A stretch of 64,000 nt of DNA from Ophiobolus disseminans (lineage: Eukaryota > Ascomycota > Dothideomycetes > Pleosporales > Phaeosphaeriaceae), in the NCBI GenBank assembly GCA_010093685.1, contig MU006218.1:1275766-1339765 (forward strand). The letters run 5' to 3'. The position numbers and the translations under genes were made by a program. Positions 35,078 to 47,859 of this stretch are shown here, one piece after another. The notes beneath the pieces are model-generated. The model did not search any database. It saw only the letters and a list, made by a program, of their open reading frames with translations, and had not been told where the DNA came from. The first letter of the stretch is position 1. Every line of letters starts with the position of its first letter.

Positions 35078-36982
35078 ATGTCTTCACAGGATGATATTTC
35101 CTATTCCGCGATCCCGAAGTCGATGGTTTCGAAGAGCACGGAATCAATACAAAGTTCCCCGGATGCAACCGAGCGAACAGTGGAATGGCACATTTCCCTG
35201 CGAGCTCCATTGTCTATGCTCGCTCTGTTCTTGTCAGGCGTTCTTGTTTCTGTTGGCCATCACATCTTCTACCTTCGTCTTAACGGCTCAGCCGTGCGAG
35301 ACCCAAATGAGGGATCGCAATACCTGTCTCAGATCTGGATCATCCGCTATGGCACAGCCTTTGCATTCCTAGCCAAAGCTCTACTTGCGAGTGCTGTTGT
35401 CGTGGCTTACAAGCAACACATGTGGATCAATCTACGAATGGAAGCCAACACAATTTCGACTATCGATGCAATGTTCGCGGCCACGTACGACATTCTGGCC
35501 TTTTTGAGTCCGAATCTGCTGCTGAGGGCAAAGATACTAGCGCTGATGGCACTCATCACTTGGTAGTCAACTTATACTCGTTCAAGCTTCCTAGAGTCAT
35601 ATTGCTAACAATCCTAGGTTTCTTCCTCTTGCAGCGCTTGTTACACCGTCGACCCTAACCGTTATACCAGCCATGCGTGAAAACATCACCATGATCCATG
35701 TGCCGACTCTCAATTTCAAAAATGCATCATTGTATAACTTCGATGGACTGGGCGACGGAACTTCTCCATTGCTGACCCGCCTTACATCCGCCATGGCATC
35801 CAACATGCAGATTCTGCCAATGCCAGCCATTGCACCGAACACTACGTATAACCATACGTTCCAAGGACCATCGTTAAAATGTGTTCCTGCCACAGGTCCG
35901 AGGCTGGACAATATGACCGCAATCTGGAACGCAACAGAGACGCGTTTGAACGGAACTCTTGGCGGACAACTTATGTATCTTGCTTACACGTTGACCGAGA
36001 GTCAGTCATTCATTAACGTGAGTTCTTTCGTATCGGACTGTATAATAGCAGACGCATATACATCCTGTCCTATGTCCGGCTCTGTGATATCAGCACGAAT
36101 TGGCAACGAGTCTCTGGAGTGCTCAGTGAAGAGTACAAACTTCGACGTCGAATTTCACGCTATTGGAAACACGCAAACTATCACGAAGATACGCTACCCG
36201 CGGTCGGGAGAGTTTAAAGGTGAATCTTCCGGGGCAATGTCGCAAGCGTTGGCTACAATACTCACGGGTGCAATTGGTGTTCAAATGAAATCGAAGTCAA
36301 CAGACGAAAGTGGCTTTGCCAGCCTCGTCACTTGGCGTACTAGAGTCATGTCTACTGCTTTGATAGGCCTGGTATCTACCGCCTTCTCCGAGAGAAGAGG
36401 ACGTCTGGTAGGCAAAATAAAGGACATCCCGGATGCCGATCGACAGCTAGCTGGAAACAGAACGCTAGCGAAGATGATAGAGGAACTGTCTAGGAACCAG
36501 ACCCTCAGTCTCTTTAGTGACCGACGGATGTGGTAAGTCAAGCAGCATCCTTCCAACAACTTGCACTGCAACCACTAACGCTTCTCCTACTCAGGCTTCC
36601 CCAAAATGCCACGAACAAAACAAGCGTAACCCAATCCACATCTTACACAATCTACGAGTACCGCCCACGCAACCTCATCATGACCTACAGCATCGCCATC
36701 GCCTTCTCAGCTTTTGGCGTTCTACTCGGCCTGCGCGCTGTGTGGCTGAATGGTATCTGCCATGAGACTAGCTTCTCCTCTATTATGAGCACTACGCGCA
36801 ACCAAGTCCTTGATGATTTGACGCTCGGGTATTCGCTGGGATCGGCACCGACTCCGCATGCGGTAACGACGATCAAGCTGAGGTTCGGAGTGTTGAGAGA
36901 TGGCGAGCAGGAACGGTCAAGAGCAGCCTTCGGGTTGGAGGAAGAAACTGTGCCGTTGAGGAAGGGTCAGGTGGTGTATTGA
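35078..36982 (+). CDS. hypothetical multi-pass membrane glycoprotein (fungal family)
   Basis: Three exons: 35078-35562, 35618-36532 and 36595-36982; introns 55 and 62 nt; 595 aa. A polar N-terminus leads to a first helix (LSMLALFLSGVLVSVGHHIFYL), then helices around FAFLAKALLASAVVVAY and WFLPLAALVTPSTLTV. A large loop of about 300 residues carries many N-glycosylation sequons and several Cys, so it should face outside. A last helix (MTYSIAIAFSAFGVLLGLRAVWL) precedes a cytosolic tail. This arrangement matches a widespread, uncharacterised family in Pezizomycotina sometimes annotated as formylmethionine deformylase-like, a name without biochemical support. Splice joins at TG|G (Trp) occur twice. 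Function unknown. Confidence 0.85.
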
Positions 36983-37379
36983 GTGGACAACTTGGGAGGC
37001 GGCTGAAAGGATACGCGGGACTATCATTTGATAAGTGTAGGCGGATAAGAGCACCGAGGAGGTATACTCTCATTCAAAAACTTCAACTATACCTGTAAGA
37101 ATACGTTTGTGACCCTCCAGGATGCATCATCGCATCTCATCTGATTCTGAAGGTGTGGTTGACTTCTTTCACTTTCACCTGAAACCCAAAGCTTAGACAA
37201 TACTATTGTGTCTTCAATAAAACACCAACCTATTATTCCGATTATCCCTGCCTCGCAATAGCAGCATAACGGCCCCTTCTCTATAGTAATACATAAACCC
37301 CTATACCCTCCCTCCTACTTTCTCTCTAGCCTTAAAACCCTCTTCCACCTAACCAAAATCAATCCACAACTCCACAAAA
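36983..37379. other. intergenic region with C/T-rich promoter tract
   Basis: 397 bp. The right end (about 37290-37375) is strongly rich in C and T, as in fungal promoters and 5' UTRs, and runs into the ACAAAAATGCC start of the next gene. Confidence 0.5.
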
Positions 37380-37835
37380 ATGCCATCTCCACAATCCCCC
37401 TACAACTACTACTACTACGCCTTCCTCCCCGCCGAATCGTCCCTCTCCGACCTCCAATACTACTTCACCCACAACGCGCCCACAACAGCCACAGAGTGGC
37501 ACTACTACGCACTAGCGCTATTCCACTACCAGGAAGCGCATGAGGACCACGAGTCTGCGACGCCACTAGTGCCTGAGGAGTATTTCTCCTCGCAGGCGGG
37601 GATGAGTTCAGACGGCGATGACGACTCCGACGACGAGTGGACGTACCAGCAACCGCACGTCTTGTGCCCTGGTGGTCCCCAACTGGACGAGGGCGAGATA
37701 GTCCTGACGAGCATTGAGTTGCCGCCCATTGCGGACTTGATCAGTTTTCCGTGGACGCCGGTGGGCGTTGGATTGCCGCCGCTGAGATATTTGGATAGGG
37801 GTGTGGTGGTCAAGGAGGAGGATGACGAGGCGTGA
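37380..37835 (+). CDS. small acidic hypothetical protein, 151 aa
   Basis: Single exon from an ATG in good context (ACAAAAATGCC). The N-terminus is rich in Tyr (NYYYYAF), the centre acidic (DGDDDSDDEW) and the C-terminus ends KEEDDEA. No signal peptide, membrane helix or known domain. Coding status is supported by the promoter-like C/T tract upstream and consistent codon choice. I do not recognise it; it may be lineage-restricted. Convergent with the large F-box-like gene. Confidence 0.6.
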   Translation: MPSPQSPYNYYYYAFLPAESSLSDLQYYFTHNAPTTATEWHYYALALFHYQEAHEDHESATPLVPEEYFSSQAGMSSDGDDDSDDEWTYQQPHVLCPGGPQLDEGEIVLTSIELPPIADLISFPWTPVGVGLPPLRYLDRGVVVKEEDDEA

Positions 37836-38150
37836 TTGAGAAACAGAGGAGAGGGCGTTGGGGTGATGAAGTGTGACGGGGTGGTGTATGAGTGGTGTGT
37901 TTGAAAGGCGATAGTGGTGTGAGGAAAGACAAGCAGACATTCGGCTCATGAGCAGAGGTGTATAGAGAAAATCGTATTGCATCAGAAAGAATCATTATCA
38001 GATACCTCCCACGCTACGCGTATGCAAGAAGAGGAGGAGTTTATCATACAAAAATCAGATCGTGGTGAACATTACAAAATGCGCCGTCTGGGTATCCAAA
38101 TACGAAACATGGGCTAGAACTCCAATTCATATCGAATCCATCATTACTAT
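37836..38150. other. intergenic region between convergent genes
   Basis: 315 bp holding the terminators of two convergent genes. Nothing else seen. Confidence 0.5.
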
Positions 38151-41100
38151 TTAAGGTCCTTCCGCTGGCATCGGCACAGGTGCGCTCTCCAACTTGATAT
38201 CTGGCCCCGACGCCTCGTATGACTCGGGCTCAACTTCAGGAGCAGCAGCAGCAGGCCGTCTCGGCAGCGCTCTGTCCCTCTCTTCGTAATAAACATATTC
38301 TCCACGACTATTGTACCTCTGTGCCGGAGGTCGTTCGTATGAAGGGACCGGTACGTATTCATACCGTTCCTGTTCATAGCGGGCTGGCTGTGGGTATGAC
38401 ACGTACGGTCCACGCGGATGATGACGTGGTTCGCCGCGGACGTGCACAACCTCGTAACCGTAGCCATCATCAATATAGACAGGCCGTGAGCCACGCGGCT
38501 CATCGTAGCGAAAGCGCGGTGGTGAATACGCATGTGGATGCAAGCGATCCTGAACAGAGACGTACTCACGTGGCACCTGACGCGGGTAGAAGCGGTCTTC
38601 CGGCTGGGCTAGATCAACGCTTTGCTCTCGCGAGAACGCCGACTCGTACTCTGGCTCCGCGTTGGGCTGAGGGGTTTCTTGCTGAACTATTCGACGATGT
38701 TGCTCCTCGTATCTCCTACTTTGCGAGCGGCTCATGCTGGGGCCGCGACCGTATGGTTCGTCACGGGCTACACTCATATATCGGTAGTACCTTGATGGCA
38801 TCCGCTGCTCGTGAGGCCTATCTCGTCGGCGGTGTGGACCAGCTCTTCTCTGTGGTTCTCCTGAATCGGGAGTGGGAACGTGTCGTCCGTTGGAATGAAA
38901 ATCCTCATACCTGGAGCCATTAGACGCTGTTGACGGGGGCCTGGGATGTGGCGCCACAAGCGGTCGAGACACATGTTCAGGTTCCTTTACTACAGGGGTA
39001 TTCGGTGGTGGCGGCGTTGTGTATCGTACAGCTTCTGGCGCTCCTGGCGCAGGTTCAGTAGGCTTCGTCTCTGACTGTTGCGTGAGCGGTGGGGGCTGCA
39101 TAGGTTCGGCAACTGGAGTTTGACCAGGAACAAAGTCTTCCAGGAAGCGATCTGCTGCAGACTGTCCTCGCGCCGAACCTGCCTCCCGAGAATGGCGTTC
39201 CCTTACATAACGGTATTCTGGTCGTGGTTCCTCGTCATCATAGTATCGAGGCTGGCGCGTATAAGCAGCGTACTCGCGTCCATGGCTTCCCTCGCGCGGT
39301 TGCGCATAGACGACCTCCTCTGGTGGTGGGCCATATATCCTCTCATGTTCTCGGAAAGCAGTCCGACGGCCTTGGTAGTCTCCGTATGCAGGGCCTGAGT
39401 GAACCAATCTAGGGCTGGGTGCGTAGTCCAGATGGTACTCCCGTGGACGGGTGTACCCTTCGTCCATATCTTCTCTGGACATCTGCCGCTTATGCTCATC
39501 AGCCTCGCTTCTCTGTTTGATCGAATTTTGTGAGCTACCTACATGGTAACGGGGCTCTGCATAGACGCGGTGTTTGCGATCACTGGAGGGGCTTTCTCGA
39601 TGAGAATGTTGTCTCTTCAGGGAGCTACACACATTAGTTGCCTGCGATAAAGGATGCTAAGGGGATCGTACTCATGTTCGGAGGGCTTCGGCAACCCTGG
39701 TGATTCCACTTGAGCGGAAGCGAGAGACGAAGGCCCTGATCTATTGTGAGGCTCTCCAGAGGTTCCGCTGGTGCTCGTGGCATCCTTTAATCCGGGTAAC
39801 GGAGGTGATGCCAGCCCATTATTATCTATAACACCGATCTTCGGTAGTGGCATAGGGAACAGGCTTGGAAAGGTGGTCGCAATCATGAGGAGCTTGTCGT
39901 CATCCATTCCGGGTGCATGTAGAAGTCCAGAAATAATTCGATCACTGGGCAGTTCGATCATTTCTTCCTTCCAGTCCAATGGAGCGGTCTGTTGTCCATA
40001 GACCGTACTGTATGGGTGTGGCGCTAGATGCTGAGTTTTGAAGTGCAATAATAAGTTCAGAACAGTGTATGTCTTCCTCTCAGTCGGTTTGGCGTAGTAA
40101 GCGCCAGTAAGTTGATGAGAAGACTCCACTTGGCATGCTTTACAGGAAAGGCCTGGAGCAAGCTTCAGACTCTTTGGAATCTCATGATTAGAGAATGCAT
40201 CAATGAAGTGCGTCAAGTTTGGTTCATGGTTGAACTCGACGTGAAACCTGGAAATGACACGATGCAACAGGACGTAGATCCGGAGGCTGTTTGGCATATC
40301 CTTGATGCCGGAGGTTTGCTTCCAAATATCCTGGCTCATGTCGATGACGGTACTTACTTGCTTATCGAACAGACTAGTGCTGTGACTGGCGTCTTCAGTA
40401 CTATCCGGGGCTGCGTCAGGCACGGCTGATCCTGGTGGTGGTATGGAAGGCGGCGGCGCCACAGCGGAGTTGATCATAGCCGGCGATGGCATGTACGCGC
40501 CATTTCCTATCTGCGGGCCATAGCCAGGAGGCCCCATCGCTGCAAAAGCATAATGGTCCACGGGTGTGCCATACTGCTGACCATATTCGTAAGCGGCCAT
40601 CGGAGCACCGGGAGCTTGAGGCGGATGGAAAGGGCCGCTGTAATGACCTCCGTAACCATAAGGACCGGGACTAGCCTGCGGGAGGTGCAGTGGCATGTGA
40701 GGTGTGGCAGTTCCTGCACGGGAATACCCACCAAATTGACCAGTATATCCAGACGGGTTGGAAGCATGTCCATTGTGGAAAGGTTGGATAGACACAGGAT
40801 CCGGGTGGAAGGGCGTATCCTCGGGCCATTCGGCTTCTCTCCAAGCAACAACGATGTTGCCGCTACTAAACGCATGCGTGTGTTTGGCACCGAAGTGTTG
40901 GACGACTCCTTCGAACCCGTACGGTCTTGTACTGCTCTCGCAATCTTGGCCGTTGCAGAAGAAGAGGTCCTTGCGAAACGGCTCTGTCAGTGGCTTAATC
41001 TTGTTATCATACACCCATTTCATATTCTCCAGAACAAGCTTTGGTCTGTTGCCTGCGTCATCAATAGATCCCTGTAGTTGTGCCTGCGTCGCGCCATTCA

Positions 41101-42858
41101 TCACAGACGCAGTCTCATAAAACTTACGCCGCACGTGTGCGAGAAGGTCGGCGGCAAACTTTGGGCAACTCTCAAAGGTAAGTGCCTTGCCTTGGTCCCA
41201 GTCTTGGTCAATGAAATCGTCGGCAATGGCGCTGAGCTTGTCGCGGATTGGTCGTTGCTGATCTTCCCATTCGCGGTCCATGGCCTCCTTTGCTTCTTTG
41301 GAGTTTACATCCTGGAAGCGGCGGTCCACAGGTTTTGTGGAAAGCGAAGCCGCATGCGACACGTGGTTAGCTTCCGCCTGTTGGGCAGCAGGGAGTTGGG
41401 CGAGTAAGCGGGGCAGAAGCACACTCCATGCATAGTCGTTCATTGGCTGCGAGATCTGAATGGCTGCCTTGAACGAATCCATGTGTCGCAAGATGTTTGG
41501 CGCAATGGGAGGAGACATCTGCTGGCACCGGCGTTCAATGTCCGTCTTCCGACATGCCTTGGCTTCGTTTGCATCGTGAAGATTCCTTTGATGGGATGGC
41601 TGTGTGCTCCCGGTCTGGCCGGGCTGTGGAGTGTAGATCTGTGGTGGAACCGTTGGCGGCCTCGGCTGGGCATACTGAGATGATGGTGCTGTAGTCGTTA
41701 GGCTGAGCACGGGAGTCGTTGGGTTAGAATGCCGAATAGAGCTGACATGCCGATTTGCGAAAGAGACAGGTGAACTATACTTACCCAAAGGAACCGGTGT
41801 GTGGATTATTGGAGACGGCATCTGGCGTGCGGGAGATCTGGACGGCTCCTTGTGCGATCTGGCTGCAAGTGAGGGCGCTGCAGATGTCGCGCGCGATCGC
41901 TCGTGCTGGTGTCTGGCCTCCCACTTCTCCCAGTTGTCGGCGACTTTCATGCGCTCCTTGCCTTGCGCGTCTAGGCCTTTGGACCACTCCTCAGCTGCCG
42001 CAGGGCCCAGACTCAGTGCGTCGTTGAGTTCCTGCGTGATATCTGCCACGTGCTTCATGTAGTAGTACTTGCCGATCTCGACATCGGGGGGTGTCGTGGT
42101 GGCCTGCAGGAGGTGTGCAGCGATGTAGTTGCAGTCTTTGGTGATTAGCGCGAATGGCAGCGCGGGGCGAAGGGCGGAGGCAGCGGAGAAGAGGAGGCTC
42201 GTTTCCTAAACAGTCAGTCGCGATCTGGGGCAGGGAAGGTGCGACTCACCGTTTGGCACTGCTGCATCAGGCACGGGCCGCACGCTCTGATGCCAAACGG
42301 CCATATGGTGCGCACGCCAGCAGCGCCCGGCCCTCTCTGCCATATCTTCTCACCGGGTGTAAAAGGAATGATCTTGGTACAAAACTGGCATCTCTTCGAC
42401 CAAGCCAGCTGCCACATTTGCAGCTCGGTGAAGCCTGGAAGGGGCTTCGGCGGCCGTGGAGAGAGCGCATTGCGGGCAGAGGCCCACAAGAACTCAGACT
42501 TAAGGAGACGCAGACAGCCTGGTGCTGGCTTAGAGACAGGGACGTTGTGCACGTCTGTGAGATAGGAAAAGAATGATCGATTGACCTGCATCAATCGACC
42601 CAGGTCTGCAAGCGAACAGGAAAGGAATACATGCTGCCATGCGGCTGGCGGAAGCCCAGCGCATGGTCTCGGGCCGCTTGAGATGGAAGACGAAGGAGAC
42701 ACGAGCTTGCGCTTCTTGTCGTGCGCAGAAGACGAGTCTTCTGCCTTGCGCTTGGTGACAGCCATATCACGTTGCGCGTCGCGCGCTGTCAGCACAGGCG
42801 CCGCCTCGGATCCGTAGAAGTCGGTGGAGGAAGCGACGCTCGTCTCGCGCTCTGCCAT
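38151..42858 (-). CDS. large F-box-like protein with low-complexity C-terminus
   Basis: Three exons: 42858-42250, 42205-39672 and 39624-38151; introns 44 and 47 nt; 1538 aa. An F-box-like helix bundle lies at about 67-100 (LPPAAWQHVFLSCSLADLGRLMQVNR). Cys pairs that could bind zinc (CQFC...CGPC...C) follow within residues 155-200. A later block has FFCNGQDCES...QHFGAKHTHAF, again zinc-finger-like. The middle is rich in Pro, Gly and Tyr; the last exon encodes about 490 residues rich in Arg, Glu, Tyr and Pro, probably disordered. F-box proteins usually link SCF ubiquitin ligases to substrates, but here the role is inferred only. A consensus donor GTAAGTAT lies within exon 2 at 41784, yet no acceptor keeps frame. 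Confidence 0.8.
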
Positions 42859-43414
42859 GGCGACTCGAGCTACCGGCAGGCGAAGCTCACGAGAGCCTCA
42901 CCAGCGATACACAGCAGGCTGCAGACATGGGTAGGGCGGTAGGATGGTCAGGGATAAGGCTGTGACGCGGAGGGGACGCGCTGCAGTTGTCTGCGCTGGC
43001 TATGTGGTGCTGTCGCGAAGAGGTGGGTATGAAGGAGTCTTGGAAGCAAGCGATGTCTAGTGTAGCAGATAGCGGACGGGCTGGGGTTATGTCTTGCAGG
43101 TGGTGATGTGGTGCGGAGACGGCTCAGCGAATCAGCAAATGAGGCGGACGTGATGGCGCACCGTCCGACCGGCGAACTAAATGCTTGGCGGATGACGGAG
43201 CTGGGTTGGGCATTCGTAGCTGCCAGAGGCTGTGCGGTGCTGTGCTGCCACACCCACGTATACACATACGAGACGCCCGCTCTACACCGTCGGAAGTCTT
43301 GTGCGCAGTGAGGGAGCTCCATATTCAATTCTTCCCCATCCTCCTCTCTTTATTCTCCCCATCTGCATCTTCCGCCCTCCCACCATCCACCACAGCTCCC
43401 CCGCCCACCTCACT
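42859..43414. promoter_or_regulatory. shared promoter of the F-box-like gene and ABP1
   Basis: 556 bp between two divergent start codons. C/T-rich tracts lie just upstream of the ABP1 ATG (43325-43410). Frames of 60-130 codons across it are not supported. Confidence 0.5.
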
Positions 43415-46200
43415 ATGGCCTCGCTCAACACATCCAGCAACGGCCCCAACATCACGCGCAGCTACCAGAATGTCGTCAATGCCCCGCCGCCATCCGGCAC
43501 ACAGGCGAGCTCGCCGACATACGGGCAATGGGCTGTCTTCGCGGTGGCTGCCCCACTAGTCAGCGCTTTCCAGGGCGACGGCGGCAAGGAGAGCGTGCTG
43601 AAGGTCCAGAGCACGGGAGGTACGTAGACACGGCATATTGGGTTCAGCTTCAGCTCCAACTTGCAATATCCGCATCACATGAGTGCCCCCTTCAGCAACG
43701 GGTGACGGACGGCCCGAGGCGGTGACCGACCCACTTTAAGATTCAGCACTGCGGGAGACGGAAGGCTGACGGCACACAGAGGGCGAGCTGCTCGACCTGG
43801 TGGACGAGTTTTCAGACGGCCGCATCCAGTTCGCTTTCGTCAAGGTCAAGGACCCAAACACGTCGCTGCCCAAGAACGTCCTCATCGCCTGGGTGAGCAT
43901 TGCCGAGATTCCACCACCACGTGCAGTACTAATTGCGTTCAGTGCGGCGAGGGCGTGCCAGAGCGGACAAAAGGCTACTTCGGCAGCCATCTCACCGTCG
44001 TTTCCAAACTTCTACATGTATGTCTAGCACCTTCAGCCCGCACATGACTCGCTAACGCGGGCCAGGGCTACCACGTCCAAGTCACCGCCCGCTCCGATGC
44101 AGACCTCACCCCCGAGAAGATCATCCAGAAGGTCTCCGATGCCTCGGGCGCAAAGTACTCGGGCGGCGGAAACATCCCCGCGAGCGGCCCGCCCCCGGTT
44201 GCGGCGAAGAAGCCCGTCTTCACACCAACATCCATCGGGGGCGGAGGACAAGGCTTCAACCCCCTCGGACGCTCAAGGGGGTCTGCCCCTCGCGGCGAGG
44301 AAGATGCGGATGGCTGGGGTGCGGACGCGCCACAGGTTCAGCGGTCACAGCTGGAAAAGGTCCAGTCTGCATACAAGCCCACCAAGGTGAACATGGCCGA
44401 GCTTACTTCGAACCGGGACGAATCGACCCGTTCGCAGCCGTCGCAGTCGCAGAACGACCGTCCTGAGGTGGTCAGAGGCGCCTACCAGCCAATTGGAAAG
44501 GTGGACATCGCAGCCATTCGGGCGCAGGCACGCGAGAAGCAGGACGACAGGCCCACCGTGGTCAAGGGCGCATACGAGCCCATAGGCAAAGTCGACATCG
44601 CGGCGATTAGGGCCAAGGCCCAAGCCGGCCCAGCACCCGGGCTATCCCCAGCCGCAGCCGGCGCATCAAACAACGATGACGACGAGAGGCCGAAGTCGCT
44701 GGCAGAGAGGTCCTCGGCGTTCAGCCAGCAGCCCGAGCGCCTCACCAGCCTGCCCAAGCCCAAGGTCGCGAACAAGTTCGCTGGCGCCAGTGCTTTCACC
44801 GGCACAAAGGCTCCCACGCCCGGTGGATTTGGCGCGAAGCCCGCCGCACCCGCGCCAGTTATCGGTGCTGCCAGCAAGACTTTCGCAGATGAGGGAGGAA
44901 AGACACCTGCTCAGATTTGGGCCGAGAAGAAGGCTGCGCAAGGTGGCAATGCCAGCTCCCCCGCACCTCTTGTTGGCGCACGCCCGTCCCCTATGCAAGA
45001 TCAAAAGAGCGGAGGAGGCGGCTGGCAGAGCGGCTACGCAGGCAAGTCGTGGGCGCCTGTACAGACCACTCGAACCGGCCAGTCTGTGGCTAGTAATCTC
45101 AGCGAGCAACGGACGGGTGGCGAGTCGCAACGCGAAGAGCCGGCCTCGCCAGCAGGAGGCATCAGCTCGCTGAAGGATCGCTTTGCAGGCGCTGCGCCCA
45201 TGGGCGCCCCAACTTCTCGCCCTGTACCAGAGCCACAAGCACCAAGCCCACCACCTCTGGACAACTCGAGCAAGCCAAATGCGGGAGGACGCGGTGTTCC
45301 CATGCCAGGTCTCCCATCCCGTCCCAAGGAACCAGAGTCGGACGATGAGAGAGACGTGCCCGCAGTGCAACACCAGCGCATGCCTTCTCCGCCACGACAG
45401 CCCCGTAGCCCGTCTCCGGAGCCATCTGAGTCCCCCGTGCGCATCGCTATGCCTGTTGCTCGTGGAAGGGAGCCTGAGCAGCTGTCGCCTGCCGAGGAAA
45501 AAGCGCCTCCTATGCCCAACCGCTCCCTCAACCAAGCTGCACAGCAAGCGCGTGATCTTTCACCCGAGCCACGTGTCCAAGCGAAAGACCCCGCTCGCGG
45601 CGCTGGAGCTGCTGTTGCCGCTGCTACGTTTGGTGCTGCCGCTGTTGGTGGAGTGGCTGTCGGTGCAGCCCTTGCATCTGGCCAGGACGAGAGCGGCGGT
45701 TCCGGAAAGCGTGCCGTCATCTCTTACGACTACGACAAGGCCGAAGACAACGAGGTCGAGTTGCGCGAGGGCGAATATGTCACTGACATCGACATGGTCG
45801 ATGACGACTGGTGGATGGGTACGAATGCTCAGGGTGAGCGTGGCCTCTTCCCCGCCAACTATGTTGAGCTGGTCGAAGACGATGAGTCTTCGGGTGTAGG
45901 AGCCGCACCAGCGCTCCCATCCCATCCTTCCGCTCCAGAGCCTGCCGCGGCCCCGTCACAGCCAGCCGGTGGTTCTGGGCCGACCGCTACAGCGATTTAC
46001 GACTATGATGCTGCCGAAGACAACGAGTTAAGCTTCCCTGAAGGCGCCACAATCACGGGAGTGGTAAGTTCGAATAATCTGTTATGGTGTAATATTTGCT
46101 AACATACATCAAGGAATTTCCTGACGAGGATTGGTGGCTTGGCAACTTCAACGGCCAATCTGGTCTCTTCCCCGCCAACTACGTTGAACTCGATGAGTAG
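43415..46200 (+). CDS. ABP1: actin-binding protein Abp1 (ADF-H and two SH3 domains)
   Basis: Five exons: 43415-43619, 43780-43892, 43943-44017, 44066-46063 and 46114-46200; introns 160, 50, 48 and 50 nt; 825 aa. The ADF-H domain spans about 1-150 across the first four exons. An acidic Trp motif (EEDADGWGAD, near 214) resembles the Arp2/3-binding acidic motifs of yeast Abp1. Three copies of an A-Y-x-P...K-V-x-(M/I)-A motif follow near 233, 270 and 300. A long Pro/Ala/Ser-rich linker then leads to two SH3 domains: ISYDYDKAEDNEVEL (about 680-735) and IYDYDAAEDNELSF (about 772-825), each ending FPANYVEL. The last exon is needed to complete the second SH3. Known role: cortical actin patches and endocytosis, recruiting kinases and synaptojanin via SH3. 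Confidence 0.96.
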
Positions 46201-46782
46201 GATAACGATTCCCTCCAAATCGGCATGATATGAACAGACTGCTTGGCCAGCAGCAGGTAGACCATTTTTGACGCAGAAAGCGCAATCGCGAGTAGCCTCT
46301 TGCTAAGTAAGTCTGGAGGGCTAGTGTAGGTACAAAAGTTGCAATTCAGTACTATGACCTTACCCTCTCTTCTGCCCCTCCGATGCTTGCCTCACTACTG
46401 TCTATTCGTTGTTTCTTTGGCATATGCTCGCTTCGTTGTTCCCGCAACCTTCGTCGCATGGCTAGGACTATGCCAAGAGGTCACGAACTTTGGTAGCATA
46501 CTCAGAACCGAAGTAACGCCGGGCCAATCTTATCGGTGTGTCGACCCTAAGGTCCAGGCCTGATTGAAGCGCTGTGAATATCCTATGGTTCTCGTGTATC
46601 TATAGTACCATGGGAAGGAGTGCGAAAGATATCTGGCTCCTTCATAAAATGTCTCTCGGGTCTTATATCAACTTCCTTTTTCTGCAACATCCTACCCATT
46701 ACGCCGTGCATCCACCGACAAAGCAAGACTTGAAACCAACACACGTAACTTCTACGATCTAGAACATCTATACCATACCGTC
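46201..46782. other. intergenic region, no gene seen
   Basis: About 580 bp holding the ABP1 3' region and the promoter of the next gene. Frames of 60-75 codons are not supported. Confidence 0.5.
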
Positions 46783-47859
46783 ATGATGTTTCTCGAGATC
46801 GGCTGGGTAAGTTCCATGCCCGACGCCAGCTCATCAATCGCCGGCCTCCGCAAGGAACTCGAGGCCAAGTTCGAAGAGCTTTGCAAAGCAAATGCAGCAC
46901 TAGCTACGGCCAACATGCCGGCCAATAGCAAAATTGAGCAAATCGAGAAGCTGGAAAGAGGCATCGAAACCCGCGATGGCGCTTTGAGGACCATGGAAGC
47001 TTTCAAGGACAACCTGCTGCAGCAAAATTCCTGCCTCGACCAGCTCGTCAAAGCGAAAACCAAGCACATCGCGATGCTCGAACCCGCGGCCAAAAAAAAC
47101 GCTGCACTCAAGAACGCCAACACCTCTCTCCTCGCGCTCAACGCAGCCCTCAAAGACGAAAGCACCAAAAGCAAAAAATTCACGTCTGCCCTCGAGCAAG
47201 CCAATACCAGACTCTGCAAAGCAATGCGTGACCGTGAAAAGGCGCTACGGGAGAAACAAACCCTACTCGCCTCCAAAGACCTCGAACTCCGCAACCTCAC
47301 ACAACATGTGAACATGAAACGCACGTGTGCCAAGTACCTCATTCGCCAAAACGAGCTCAAGGCCTCCGACCTCGCCGCCCTCAGCATGCAAATCGCATAC
47401 CAAGCCTCACACATCCAGCACCTCGAGTCCTTGCTCGAAAACTCAGACGCACAAGTCTCGGCCTGGCGAACCAACACCGCCGGAACCATCCGCGCACTAA
47501 ACTCACAGATCAACGAGCGGGGCGAAAGGATATCGCAGCTCGTGCAGCAGACTACTGTCTTGGGGGATAGGGCGGATGTGCTGCAGGGCCAGCTGAGGGA
47601 TGTTGCGAAGAAGTATGCACAGCAAGAGTTGTGTAAGGTTGAGTTGGAGGCTGAGAATGAGCGCTTGGGAGAGGCGTTGAGGGGGTTGGTGGAGGTGATG
47701 GAGGGGAAGGAGGAAGAGGAGGAGATGGAGGGGGAGGATGAGATGGATCTATCATCGTATGATGACATGCAGGTCATTGAGGGTGTTGATCCGGAGGAGT
47801 ACGAGGGTGAGATGCAAGAGGGTGTGGTGTTGGGGCCGGTGGATTGGACGGCATTCTGA
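46783..47859 (+). CDS. hypothetical coiled-coil protein, 358 aa
   Basis: Single exon. Nearly the whole chain from about residue 20 to 310 is charged and Ala/Leu-rich with heptad character (for example LRKELEAKFEELCKANAAL and RDREKALREKQTLLASKDLELRNL), predicting a long coiled coil. The C-terminal 50 residues are very acidic (KEEEEEMEGEDEMDL). No membrane helix or known domain. A second possible start is MPDASSS, eleven residues in. Function unknown; a structural or tethering role would fit but is inference. The opposite strand has a 341-codon open frame, a by-product of codon bias here. Confidence 0.7.
   Translation: MMFLEIGWVSSMPDASSSIAGLRKELEAKFEELCKANAALATANMPANSKIEQIEKLERGIETRDGALRTMEAFKDNLLQQNSCLDQLVKAKTKHIAMLEPAAKKNAALKNANTSLLALNAALKDESTKSKKFTSALEQANTRLCKAMRDREKALREKQTLLASKDLELRNLTQHVNMKRTCAKYLIRQNELKASDLAALSMQIAYQASHIQHLESLLENSDAQVSAWRTNTAGTIRALNSQINERGERISQLVQQTTVLGDRADVLQGQLRDVAKKYAQQELCKVELEAENERLGEALRGLVEVMEGKEEEEEMEGEDEMDLSSYDDMQVIEGVDPEEYEGEMQEGVVLGPVDWTAF

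Noticed and set aside
44666..45899. Large alternative-frame ORFs inside ABP1
   Set aside because: They follow from strong third-position GC bias over the ABP1 linker and SH3 region. The ABP1 frame is certain.
46752..47777. 341-codon open frame on the strand opposite the coiled-coil gene
   Set aside because: It is Ser/Leu-rich mirror coding of Glu/Lys/Ala codons and has no promoter, motif or splice context. The plus-strand frame explains it.
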